The notes under the pieces are model-generated. The model did not search any database and was not told the DNA's origin. It saw only the letters and a program-made list of their open reading frames with translations. Of a DNA stretch of 60,000 nucleotides, positions 25,698-36,949 are shown one piece after another. Position 1 is the first letter of the stretch. Each line of letters starts with the position of its first letter. The DNA is from Symbiodinium natans (lineage: Eukaryota > Sar > Dinophyceae > Suessiales > Symbiodiniaceae). The translations under genes and the position numbers were made by a program. The stretch covers positions 64,001-124,000 of the forward strand of contig CAJNDS010000669.1 in the NCBI GenBank assembly GCA_905221605.1, written 5' to 3'.

Positions 25698-28600
25698 CTA
25701 TTGTAGCCAACCAACCAGAGTGCGACAAGAGCTCCCCTCAACATCCCTCAGATCCAGTGGGTGCCAGAAACTACTCCTGGGCTCCTGTGTGTGGTCGTCG
25801 CCTGGCAGCCGCTGTGTCAGGCACTTTATGCTGCGGACTTGCCCGCCGTGGGACACTGCAGTGATCTTGATCTCGTGCCTTGGCTCAATTTCGTGCAAAG
25901 CACGAGAAGTTCTTGAGCGCTTCCGTACACACTACCCGAACCCACATGTCACAAGCCTGATAAGCAACGCTTGTATAAGCAGAAAATTCTACTGCAAGAG
26001 GCAGTCCTCAAGCCAACACCGCAGACCAAGATGCTTGGACACGGTGAAGTCCATGAAGCCGTACCTGGAAGCAGGTACCCCTGACCAACCCTACGTCATG
26101 CTGACCTACATCCTGCATGGGGACTTGGGAGACTTCAAGTTCGAGGTGAAGGTCTGGGGGTATTTGGGGATGTTGTGGCTGTGAGGCCTTTCCCCTAGCC
26201 TAGGGTCTGGCCAATTCTGCCCAAGGTGCTGGTCGTCCTCACCATTCTCGGAAGGAACAGCCTCGGAAGGTGGTTCTGAAGACTCCCAACACCCATCCCC
26301 TCAGTCATTGAACTCTCTTTCCTTCCTAAGAACCCGTCAAAAGTCCTGAAGACTTATATTCCGAAGCGCAACCGGAACTGAACAGTAGTGCAGCTTGACA
26401 CCTCCGAGGTAATGCCCCCGCCGCCGCCACTGACAACGAAAGACGTGGGGTGGAGGATATTGGCCTCGTCCTGGGGGGTTGATGGGGTTGTAAAGTTCTG
26501 GGCCACATGCTCCGCAGATCGACTTCGAACTTTACGGGCCATGGGGCATGGGGTTTGGAGCCTCACCGACAAGTTGGACGTGAACTTCTGGCTGGAGGAG
26601 TAGTGAATGTTGTTGCTGTGTGAAGGTTTAGGGAGCTTAGGTTGGAATTCTCTGGGTTTTGGGTCTTGCCTGGCGCGAAGATTATGGGTTTCGGGGTTGT
26701 GTCTCTTTTTTCTTCAAGGGAGGTTCAGTTCGCCACATGCGCAAGTCTCTGGCCTTTGATAGAATCTTTGTGGATGAAGGATGCTCACTTCCGGTTCCGT
26801 GGGAATGTGACCCAGCCTGCTCTTTGGGGGTTTCACATGGCGTTCCTTGCATGTTGCGGCCCAGCATCATCCACGTGCACCTCCTGAACGTGGCGATGGG
26901 CTGTTAGGAGCAGATCCACACCGTAACCTGAGCCGATGCCGGGATTATTACAGTCGAGGCTTGCTCCGGGCGTGCCTCTCTGTTCCACTGCGGGTGCTGT
27001 GTAGGCGTGCGTGTGTCCTCACTACACACATGTCCACAAGTAAGAATTTAGCAAGCCGGCCTAAGACTCACCTCAGCCTGGGGACTCTTGCTCAGGCGCC
27101 GCCACTGGTCGAGGCCGTGCTCAGGTGGGAAGTGAGTGGCGATAATCCTCAAGGCATTCGCAGAGAGCATTTGGATTGTGTAGATGGTGTGAGGGCTTAG
27201 TAGGCGTTGACTCTGTGAGGTTTATGGCTTTGGGCTTTCTGGTAACCCTGAAAGCTTCAACGTGCCGTTGAAGCTCTGCCAATCTGCCGTGGACGAGCCC
27301 AGGCCCTCTTCAAGCCACTTCACCTGCGGGTCGCTGATCTTAAGACATTCTGGACTGCGTTCATGCCTGGGCAGACAAGGAACGCATCCAGCACTTCGTT
27401 GTTTCCTTCAGAACTGTAAACAGTGTCTGTGGATTTTAAGAGTCACCGCCAAGCTGCCGCCAAGGCAATCGTTGAATAGTTTGTCGTTTATCGCCGCCCC
27501 GCGCTCCCCCCCCCCCCCCCCCCCCCCCGCCCTCTGTGGCCTTCTTGGCCTCGCTCGGCTCGGGCGTGCCCCCACTCGCTCTGAGACCCCAGCGTGCGCT
27601 CGGCGCTTGGAGCTCACCAAGCGATTATCCACGCAGCCCTCGTCCGCCTTGTGTGAGTTTGCGCGCAGCAATGGCAGGCACTGTGAGTTGCTGGACTCCC
27701 TCAGGCCGGCTAGCCTCCAGCTTGCGTACCGGTGCTCCGCTGATATCCTCATCCTTTATCTGGAAGGAAACCCATCTGCAATCGACTTATCGACTTGCAA
27801 TCACCGGCCCCCGCAGGGAGACCCAGACTGCACGCCCGACATGGGGCATCCAGCGCCTTCCGCTTGTTTTCGAGATTACGGGAGCGTGGGACAAGGAGGG
27901 CGCAAGGACCCTGCGCATCATCGCAACCACTGCTGCCGCCCGTGAGGGACCCATTCTGCCATGCTGGCGGGCACAAGGTTCCAAGAGCTCTCCATCACCA
28001 TCCGGGCACAGCTGCAGGGAAGCCTCAGCCATGCCCTGTGCGTCACAACAGTCACGCTGCAAGGGCAGACGATGTGATGATGACAAATATGTAATCTGGC
28101 TCCGCCCTGCCCACAGAAGTGATGTAAGCGCGGAAAGTTGGCTTAATGTAGTCTGCGTGTCCGACTTGAGTTTATTGCTCCATCCCAAGCACACATAAAA
28201 AGAGGCGTAAACGCGTAGCGCAAGCAAGTTTAGGATAAGCCAGCAGCTCAGGGACGTGAGCCCGAAGCCTAAATCCCAAGAAACCACAAGCACCAAGCAC
28301 CGAGGCTGGAAGGTGTGTTCCCCCAAGCCCAATCGCGAGCCTCAGCATCCCAGAGGTTCTTGAACCAATCGGCGCACTGCCTGAGTCTTTCCAGATGTTC
28401 TAGGGTTTCTTGTTGACACACTCGGAAGTTTAAGAAGTTCAGGGCTTAGCTTAAACAGAGCTTAGGGTCTCAAAGAGTGTAGCCTTGATGCAAAGCCCCC
28501 GAGCCCCAAAGCACCTCCTCCCCCGTCCCTTTCTTTTTTCGAGAGCCGGGCGGCTCCGTGGACACCGGGCCGGAGAGTCCACAAGTCGCAGACGGGTAGT

Positions 28601-29616
28601 TGTGGGTCCCTGCGGTTCAGGTGGGTGTAACTTATGTGACAGTGTTGGAAAGGGAGCAGGACAGCAGGAGAAGGTTTTTTTGGCAGCTTGGCATGCTTTG
28701 GAGCTTCGGAACGGCTTGTCACCTGGCGCTGCCTTTTTCTTGCTGTTCCAAATCCAGGCCCCTCCGGGCCTGCGCAAATGTTGTGACCGCTGGTGTCGTG
28801 GTAGTCGTTGGCATCGAAAAGGTTCGAGTCGACAAAGAAGAAGTCCATCGAAAAATCATTGAACTTTACCTTGGTCCATGGGTGAGACATGGGTGAGCAT
28901 GCCCGTGCTTAAGGGGGCTTCGAGGTCGCAACGTCTTGCCGATGCACCAAGTGCCTCTTTCAAGGCCCACCCAGAGGTCGAAGTTCCGCAACGACTCAAA
29001 CCACTCTGAGCACTACTCCGAAAGCCAACTTGCAGATGGGTTTAGGCTTCAAGGGCCGTATAATTCAAAACCTAAGTTTGGGCGTTAAGGATAGGATTAA
29101 GGAGCGTAGCCCGACATCACCCATCATCACCACTAGTCCGGACCAGGTGGCTGGGCATTTGTAGTACAGGGCCGGCTGCAGCCATCGGCCAGTGCTAAAC
29201 CTCCATTGCCGTTGTCAGTCGAATACCGGATTTGGCATGTAGAAGACATATGCAATACCCTGCATGTTGTCCTGTGACTGTACCCTGAATGAACCTTAAA
29301 CTGCGTGGGCCCCAAACACTGACCCTGAGAGGCTTGCTGTGGAGATGAGAGGCTTCAGCGTTGACCAGGTGTACGCAATGACCTGGTCCCAGCCATTGGT
29401 GAACATGAAGCCACCGTAGTCGTGGTTCCCAAGCACCCCCAGCCACTGCTTTCCTTCGATTTTTGGACTTTAGGTTGTAGACCTCAAAAGCAAGTCTTCA
29501 TGGCCATAGACTTCTGAGCCAGCAGAGCCAGCAGAGGCAGCAGAGGCAGCAGACGCAGCAGCGGCGGCAGCGGCGGCGGCGGCGGCGGCAGCGGCAGCGG
29601 CAGCGGCAGCGGCAGC

Positions 29617-29661
<45 letters not shown>

Positions 29662-32166
29662 TGTTATTACAGCAGCAGTTTCAGCAGCAGTTGCAGAAGC
29701 AGTTGCAGCAGCAGTTGCAGAAGCAGTTGCAGCAGCAGTTTCAGCAGCAGTTGGAGCAGCAGTTTCAGCAGCAGTTTCAGCAGCAGTTTTAGCAGCAGTT
29801 GCAGCAGCAGTTGCAGCACAGCAGTTGCAGCACAGCAGTTGCAGGCACAGCAGTTGCAGCACAGCAGTTGCAGCACAGCAGTTGCAGCACAGCAGTTGCA
29901 GCACAGCAGTTGCAGCACAGCAGTTGCAGCACAGCAGTTGCAGCACAGCAGTTGCAGCACAGCAGTTGCAGCACAGCAGTTGCAGCAGCAGTTGCAGCAG
30001 CAGTTTCAGCAGCAGTTTCAGCAGCAGTTGCAGCAGCAGTTACAGCAGCAGTTTCAGCACAGCAGTTTCAGCAGCAGTTGCAGCAGCAGTTTCAGAAGCA
30101 GTTTCAGCAGCAGTTTCAGCAGCAGTTGCAGCAGCAGTTTCAGCAGCTGCTTCAGCTCAGCAGCATCAGCAGCTTCAACAGCTAAAACCATAAACCTCTG
30201 CCACTAGACCTGCAAACAGCAATACCCCCTCCAACTACACATCGCCCAACTTCCTTCCAGGCCGTCGCAGGAGTACATCACCTCGTAGATGTTGCTCCAC
30301 TGAAAGCCTGGATCCTGCATGGGGTTCACGCTTCTGACATTGAGGCACTGAGGGGTCTCATGGCAACTTGATAGCACTGCGTGGCGGAGTCTGAACACGA
30401 AACCCGGAAACTAGCGGTCTCGGCAGAACTGCCGAGTGCACCGGCTGCTGTTGAAGACATTGAAGAGACGTCAAATACACTCCCGGACCCTCGGACTCTC
30501 ACCCTAAAAGTCAAGCCTGCAAATCCAAGAGAAACCAACCAGTCCTGCACTTGGTCCATCGGGGCACCGCATTGGACGTTGAGGCCACCCCAGTAGAAAT
30601 TGTCCCCGAGGTTGACAATAAACTCAGGATCCCACTTCTTGGCGTAGTAGCACATCCACCTTTGGGGCACTCAAGAACACAAAAGCCCTGCACATCTCCG
30701 AAAGTGGTGGGGTAGCGGCCGGTACTAACGGAATGTGATGAACTTTGCCAGGTATCCGGGCCAAATGTGCGAAGCACTTGTTGGTTCAGAGTGGGGCTCA
30801 AATACTTCTTCTCAGCCTCTGTTCTCGACCCTTACCTGCCTTACCTGCCTTACCTCCATACAACAGGGTCGGGCCTGCTGACGTTGAACTGCGCCCAAGT
30901 GTCGGAAGAGTTCACTTTCTTCCGATGATGGGACGCGAAGACCTGCAGTTCGACACCACTCACCCAGTGACCCCACATTCACCGTATTCACCTGCAGGCT
31001 ACCCGGGGGCCTTCTTCGTGTGGTCCGCGGTCTTTGGCGATTTCACCTCAACTGTGTATGGGTGGGTGGCCTTAGCGTAGCCTTAGCGTGGAGTGTCTGA
31101 TGTGTTGGCCTTCGCTCGGAGTCCAGCGCTTAGCTTTCCGCCGTTGAAGACACGTCGACAACAATCAAAAGTTATGTTGAAGAGCACGCCGGGCACAAAA
31201 TTCGCATCACGATCGAACCAGTCGATGACGCCGCCCCAATCGCCGATCACAAAGAAATGATGCAGGCCCTTCCTCGAGGAGACAATTCGCTGAAAGGGTT
31301 TAGGGTTCTGAGCTTGCTGCTAGTGACCTCTGCAGGAGATACTCAGACAGCACTTGAGACAGCCGACTTCGCAGCTTCAGGCCTTGCCATTGGACGATTG
31401 TTGAGCCCTATGTCCCTGTTTCTAATCAGAGATGTGCCGCCCGCGATTTTTTTCCACTATACAACGACAAAATTTGGTCTAGTCATTCTCGTCCACACAC
31501 TGGCTCAAGAAACACAATAGGGTCCTGATGGGTCCCGCGCGGGGGCTGGGAGGGCGGTCTGGCAGGGGTCATGAGGACACCTGCTTCCTTGCGACTTAAT
31601 ATCCAAGCCAAATAAGCTCGACAATCAATTGCCGTTGCTGTTTTTCCAAATGCCCCAAAATCACACTTCTCTTTGTCTGACTTCGTATTGTGGCTGTTTC
31701 TACATTTCCGTTCGTCGGTGGTCTATCTATTTCTGTACTTGCAAAGAATGTTCTGAAAAGCTGATAGTAAAGAGAACTGAGAAGTTGTCAGGTGGTTTAA
31801 ACACGATGTGAACGACTGGTTCCTCATGACAAACAAGACCAGCTCGGAAAGATTAGTCAACCTGAATGAAATACATCAACGATCTCCGCAACATGTACTC
31901 GTTGTAGCTGCAAGGCCACAAGCTGCATTATAACCCACGGGGGAGCACACCTGTACGTTCCGGCATGTAGCCCTCTAAACTTGAAGCAACTGCCATCGTG
32001 CTCCTGAAACGAGAAGGACAAACCCAAAATATCCCAAAGATCCGCAACGCCGACACAATCCCCAAGAGGCCAATCATATCGGGGTTGCTCCAAGCGTCGC
32101 GTCGTTCAAGAAGCACGTCTCCGGCAACTCTACACCATTGAGGTCGGTGGACAGAGATGGTGGATC
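25698..32166 (-). CDS. Secreted purple-acid-phosphatase-like metallophosphoesterase (main exons)
   Basis: Eighteen minus-strand exons can be chained with every phase compatible, giving 442 residues before a stop at 25,698. Exons: 32166-32089, 32003-31951, 31907-31862, 31289-31188, 30942-30854, 30659-30545, 30314-30254, 29453-29360, 29194-29152, 28869-28770, 28420-28341, 27323-27277, 27147-27092, 26927-26875, 26470-26402, 26261-26230, 26064-26035, 25878-25698. In order they carry the metal-site blocks of the purple acid phosphatase fold: [42 protein letters not shown] and [13 protein letters not shown], followed by [22 protein letters not shown] and ITAVSHGGQ. The family hydrolyses phosphate esters using a two-metal centre; substrate is unknown. 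The last metal motif is AHRH where GHxH is usual. The C-terminal end after RLPGDD, the 28420 start and the 43-bp intron at 31,908-31,950 are the least certain parts. Confidence 0.85.
27480..28100 (+). pseudogene. Decayed reverse-transcriptase-type retroelement fragment
   Basis: This GC-rich segment lies inside an intron of the phosphatase gene, on the opposite strand. It reads [17 protein letters not shown] in one frame and then [12 protein letters not shown] and [17 protein letters not shown] in the next. The order (hydrophobic DILI block, AID, AIT, then PLVFExxGAW) resembles the C-terminal part of reverse-transcriptase-related proteins that I recall from algal genomes. The frame break coincides with a direct duplication of ATCGACTT at 27,781-27,796, and removing seven bases restores the frame. 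Upstream, a poly-C run interrupts the sequence. No catalytic reverse-transcriptase motif was seen, so this is only a 3' remnant. The family assignment rests on motif memory. Confidence 0.45.
29517..30180. repeat. CAG/GCA-type triplet repeat expansion
   Basis: About 660 bp built of GCA and GCAGCAGTT variants on the plus strand. From the left it has an AGCAGAGCC section, a GGCGGCGGCAGC section, uninterrupted AGC triplets (about 29,620-29,660), then GCAGTTGCA and GCAGTTTCA blocks, with a central series of 14-bp units GCACAGCAGTTGCA. It sits within the intron between phosphatase exons 30314-30254 and 29453-29360. All six frames stay open through much of it, giving poly-Gln, Ser or Ala and Cys-rich products; these are not treated as genes. 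Confidence 0.9.
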
Positions 32167-32940
32167 CTCAAAAGGGAAAGGGTGCAGGACTGGGCTTTAG
32201 GATACTGGAGAGGGACGCTTGGAGGCAAATGGCCTGGGCCTGGCGTTTTTGGGACTGGACCAGTGTGGCACCCAGGGATCATGTGGCTTAAGGCCGAAAC
32301 CCCAGAAATATATATATGAAAACCCTAAGCCTGCCATCAAGCCATGAAAAACTGTGAAAAATCACTACTCCTAAAATTGAAGAGTCCTTCATCTGCTTGC
32401 TTGAAAGGTGGCGGCTTTTCAATACAGCAAAACAACGTGTCATTTACGACCACGCCGAAGGTGCCCAACAACAAGCAGGGCATATCAGGCAGGCCATAGC
32501 AGGGCATAGCCTTGCCTCCATTAAAATACTACTGGCCATGAACTGTAGAATGAACGGACGCCCTTTTTAAGGCGCGCAAGAGTAACCTGGATAACCTCTC
32601 CCTTCAGCCTTTAGGCGGAGGTTGGTTTTACAAAGCTGCAGCCCCCCATTTGCTGTTTAAGGTGTGGCTCGGCAGCTTCCTGGGATCGGGACTTTCGAGA
32701 AGGTTCACAGGGCTTTAGGAAAGCGACATCTATGCATGTCTGCGTGTATACATGTGTACATGTGTATACATGTATATACTGTATAGATCGTTGAACTCTA
32801 ACCCCTAAGTGGAGAAAAGCGGGTCCTTTCTGACTCGGAACCTCGGAGTGCAAGGTCCGTCCGGCACCTCGCGCTCTAGAGACTGGACAGGGGTGCGCCA
32901 TCGCAAAGCTAAAGGCCTTCAAGGGATTGAGGGCCGAGCT

Positions 32941-33009
32941 TGAAGGCATTTGAAGGCATTTGAAGGCATTTGAAGGCATTTGAAGGCATTTGAAGGCATT
33001 TGAAGGCTT
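32941..33009 (+). repeat. 10-bp tandem repeat TGAAGGCATT
   Basis: Six perfect copies of a 10-bp unit followed by a partial copy. It lies in the region between the candidate first exon and the main exons of the phosphatase gene. No function is apparent. Confidence 0.95.
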
Positions 33010-34761
33010 GAAGCTTAGGAGCTGGAAAAGCAAGATTCTGGGGTTCGACCGGGTCTCGGTTTCGGAGCCTCCCGTTTCAGCGCTTAACGAGCGACTTACA
33101 CTACTTCGTTTCTGATGTCTGTGTGTACTTTCTCGGGATCATGTAAAACTTTTTGCCGGCTTTTGAGATGCGACAAGTGCAGGGTTTTGGGGCTTCGGCG
33201 CAGCACCTCTCAATCTCTGAATGTCGCAACCCAAAATCTCCGTCAACTCCGTAACCAGCAGCTGCACGAAGCAGACGCCTCAAGAGTTTGCTAAACGCTA
33301 AGCCGTGAAGATTCAAGGGTTGATTAGCCCCTACTGCCGCCTTTACATCTTACCGCTTTGTATGCCCCCGAACCTGAAAATCTCCTACCTTCAACGTTTC
33401 AACACCCTTCAACCCTGTGACCTCTGCATCTTTCCAAGGCTTCGTCTTCAGGTTCGGCTGCACGTGTTGGCCCTCCCAGACAGTGCGTCTTTTCTTGTTG
33501 CCGGCTTGGGCGTGCAGGGCGTGCTGGGTTTATGGGCTTGGTGCTTAAATTAAAGTCTTTGGTTTTGGGTTTCGAGTGTTGAGGGCAACAACTCTTGTGG
33601 GCAGTTTCTGAGCTTTTGATGAAATCAGGGGCTCGGGTTTCAGGGCTTCGGGCTCCGGACAGAATGTGAGCGGTTAAAACCTGAGACGCCCCCGGCCCCC
33701 CCCCCCCCCCCCCAACCCCCAACCCAAGAATGTCAGGCATGTCTGGCACGTTTCTTATGCCCCGTCGGCCCGTCGGCTCCAAAAGCATGGTATGAAGTGA
33801 ACGATCCAAGCAGCAGATGTTTCCAGCGCAGGCTGCTCGACCCAACTTCGCTTCTTCTTTCATTCTCTTATTCTCTTGTGCGTTCGTTCACTGCTTGGAT
33901 GTACTTAATGTTAAGTGCTTTTGTTCGGCCATTCGGTCCAGATTCACGTCATTCCATCACTTGATGGATCCAGGCGTTATTGTCATTCCATCTTCGTTCT
34001 TTTCATTCACTTCTCCGTTTTGTTGTGTCCCGAGCAAGTTCAACAGCTGCGCCAGTTATTGTTGGTGGCTCGGGCGTGTTGTAATCTGGCCTCCAGCCGA
34101 GGAGATATCGTGGCGAAGAGACATGTTTCGTTCTCTCAGCTTACGCCCCCTCGGGCGCCGTGAGGGCGCAAAATGGAATAGATTTGGGCTTCGGTTTACG
34201 AGGATTTTCGGATCTGGTAAACAATGGCCTTCGAAGGTCCTTCCAACATCCCAGACAGTCAGCGCGCCTAAGGACTGAGGAAACTAAGTTGGACTGCCTC
34301 TGCAACATGTCTCGAGCTGTGGCTTCTTCCCAAGCACGGGGTAAACGAATATCCCTCTTATCAAACCTCCCACAACCCCCTAAAACCGAAAGTCTGAACC
34401 CTAAACCCTATAGACCCTCGCTCGCGTCGTTGTTGTCAAACAGGAAAGGGATGAAACAGGCAACAAGAAGTACGTGTATCCTAGTATCAAGCTCCGGAAA
34501 ACTCAGTTTTCAACTTTCTCAACCCCGGGAGAACAGAAGCTGCCCGAGATGCCCGAGGCAAAGGGCCTGCAGCTCTTGACGGACCTCATAGAGCGTCTTC
34601 AAACCTTCGGAGGGTGGCGGACTCTGCAAGGATGCTGGGCTCTGAGGGAGTACCCAAACATGGTCCAGTAGAACGGCTTTTGCCAAATACTCGGGCTGCT
34701 AGATACAGTAGCTACAGGGTCCGGAAAGCATCATCCAAAATGAGGGATTTGAGGCTTACAC

Positions 34762-35451
34762 TGAGCCCTTGGAAGGCATGGTCAACTTCACAAAGCAAGC
34801 TATCTGCAGATGGCCTCCAATTCTGTATGTCGTTTCTCCGTGGAGAAAGTTCCTTGTCGTTGTTTCGTCCGATGCTGGAGCTTGGGTGGTGGTGGTGGCA
34901 GGGGGGGGTGGGATGACACCGGGCTGTTGTGGGGCAGGTGGAGGTGGAGGTGCGGGTGGAGTGTTGCCAGCTCCGGAACCAAATCCATCGCCATACTGTT
35001 CTCCGTCACCATCTCCTTTCACTCCACCATCCCAATCCCCATCACCCCCTTGTCCGCCGTATCTGCTCTGGCCTTGGCCGTCCCCACCTTGGCCATACCC
35101 ACCTTGGCCATACCCACCTTGGCCATCCCCGGCTGGGCCCTCCCCACCCTGGCCACCCTGGCCACCCCAAGCTGGGCCATCCCCACCTTGGCCATCACCG
35201 GCTTGGCCATCACCGGCTTGACCCTCCTCCCAAGAGTGCGAAGCCGGGTAGCCGCCGGAACTTCCGGAAGCGCTGCCCCAGGCGCCATCGGACGCCCCGT
35301 AGCTGCCGCCCTCTCGGTCTGAACCGCTGTTGCCATCCCAGGTTCTGAACTCGGAGGCACCATCACCACCAACAGCGTAGCAAAGGACGCGACAGATGCA
35401 GAAGCAGATGCAGCAGGCGGTCCATGCCAGCGAGTGCCGCATGTTTGCCAT
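34762..35451 (-). CDS. Probable first exon of the phosphatase gene: signal peptide and Gly/Pro-rich linker
   Basis: An ATG at 35,451 opens 230 codons. Residues 1-25 form a clear signal peptide (a hydrophobic Cys-rich core, WTACCICFCICRVLCYA). Residues about 27-163 are rich in Gly, Asp and Gln, including repeats of GDGQGG and YGQGG type encoded by 12-15-bp repeats. Residues 164-198 are a Pro and Thr linker (PPAPPPPPAPQQ, then PPPPATTTTQAP). The frame ends at a GGCTCA|GTGTAAG donor in phase 0, which is compatible with exon 32166-32089 of the downstream gene. Linking it to that gene is an inference: the intron would be 2.6 kb and further exons may lie between. The signal peptide fits an exported or surface enzyme. 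It could instead be a separate secreted protein. Confidence 0.5.
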
Positions 35452-35979
35452 GAGCCAGCACGGAAGTGAGTGTTTCCTAGAGCCACGCCGCGGCAAGGCG
35501 GAATGCAAAACCAAAGCAGTCACAGCTAGGGCACTGTCGTCACAGCTACGGGCACTGTCGGCAAGCCTCCTTGGCAAACCTGTACCCAAGCCCCCCTACC
35601 CCCACAGGCGGTCGCCATCTTGAAGGGCTTGTAACAGCTGCGGTGGCGAGCCGCCCTTGCAACGCGATTCTGCCTATGGCACTTGCAGGTGCCCACTAGG
35701 ATTACCTATTCAACGTGGGCCAAATACGTCAGCCCATACCACGCCTAAACATCCTTGCCTCAACTTTTAAAACTTAAGCTTCAATTCCCGCCTTGTGTTC
35801 CGAGACTAGCTTTTCGGGTCTCGAGTTGAGATGCACCGAGGAGTCCACTTCAACCGGAGAAAGCTTCTTGTCTTGACCGCTCGGTCTGAGTACAAAATTG
35901 TCATGGACTTTGGGTGCAAGAGTCGCTGATCTCCAGTGGGATCTGCACTGCCTTTAGTGTGCGCTTGGTAGTCTGCTTG

Positions 35980-36336
35980 TCACATCACGGCCAGATCCAT
36001 TGCATGACGCTCCACCCGAAATGTCGAGGACACCCGAAACGCTAACGTGTGCTGACTCCAACATCCCACAACATGCTTGAAGAGCCTGGCAACCATGTCA
36101 ATTGGTGAATCGTCAATGCAGGAACTCCGACATGCCATGCCTGCTACGTCTCTTGTTTTCTCTGCAGCGTCGTTAGCCGGGGTTTCCAGAAATGCCAACG
36201 CAACTCCATGTGCTGTACAGGGATCTTGGCTGTCCAAGTCCAAGGCTGTCTGAGAGAAGCCAGCACTGTCTGGCATCCCAACTTGGACAACAGCCACCTT
36301 GTAGAAAATGTGACTGCGTCCAATGCTTGTCTTCAC
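35980..36336 (-). CDS. Candidate exon, unknown protein
   Basis: A minus-strand frame of about 118 codons ends with TGA near 35,980. From about 36,320 it follows a TACAAG|GTGG sequence that could be an acceptor. It reads as an ordinary soluble protein segment (VQVGMPDSAGFSQTALDLD, DDSPIDMVARLFKHVVGCW). No family recognised. It lies upstream of the phosphatase signal-peptide exon on the same strand. The opposite strand is partly open too (36,192-36,413), so this is tentative. Confidence 0.3.
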   Translation of the reverse strand: MKTSIGRSHIFYKVAVVQVGMPDSAGFSQTALDLDSQDPCTAHGVALAFLETPANDAAEKTRDVAGMACRSSCIDDSPIDMVARLFKHVVGCWSQHTLAFRVSSTFRVERHAMDLAVM

Positions 36337-36949
36337 ACTGCCTGAGCCTGTATATAGTCTTGAATGACAACATAAAATTCGACCTAGACCTCAAACCTGC
36401 AACTGACAGATGACAGCGGCAAGGCGAAAGCAAAAAATGAACCAAGCAACGGCTGCTCTACGAGTTTTTGGGGCCTTTGATTGAAGAACACCCTACAGCT
36501 ACTACGGGCTCAGGTGGTGGCAAGGATCTGCAGTTAAATGCTGCTGCGGAGCGGCGCGAGCGTGCAAAATCCTTGAGACAATTCGACACGACATCTCTAC
36601 TGGAACTCATCCTGACCTACAAAGCCACCACCTGCTGTGGCCTATCTAGCCCTGTCAGAACCACCCTGGTGCAGTTATCCACTATAGTGCGCCTCATTGA
36701 TCTTCATTGTTTGGCCGTTCACTCGGAGTCCCTCCCTTCACAAGCCGTCCGATCATGAGACCATGGAGGGTGCGGAACTGCGAAAACCCAAAGCCTACGG
36801 TGAAAACATGGAATGCTGCAGTTTGGTGACAACTACACTGCCTACACCAAGCTCAGCAGCAGACGTTGACAGAAGTCAAGCTACTTCTCCTTTAGTCACC
36901 GGCTGGTCTGGTCGGGTAGGGGGAGGGGGGGGGGGGTCTGAGGGTCTTG

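Noticed and set aside
27262-28332. Long plus- and minus-strand frames of about 180-227 codons as intact genes
   Set aside because: The region is an intron of the phosphatase with a decayed retroelement; the homologous-looking reading shifts frame, and the poly-C run and GC content explain the other frames.
29470-30207. Long open frames of Gln/Ser/Ala or Cys/Leu/Ala repeats on both strands
   Set aside because: They come from the triplet repeat in an intron; every frame is open through much of the tract, so openness is not evidence of coding.
33007-33060. A tRNA-like B-box (GGTTCGACC) near 33,042
   Set aside because: No matching A-box or cloverleaf arms at the expected distance.
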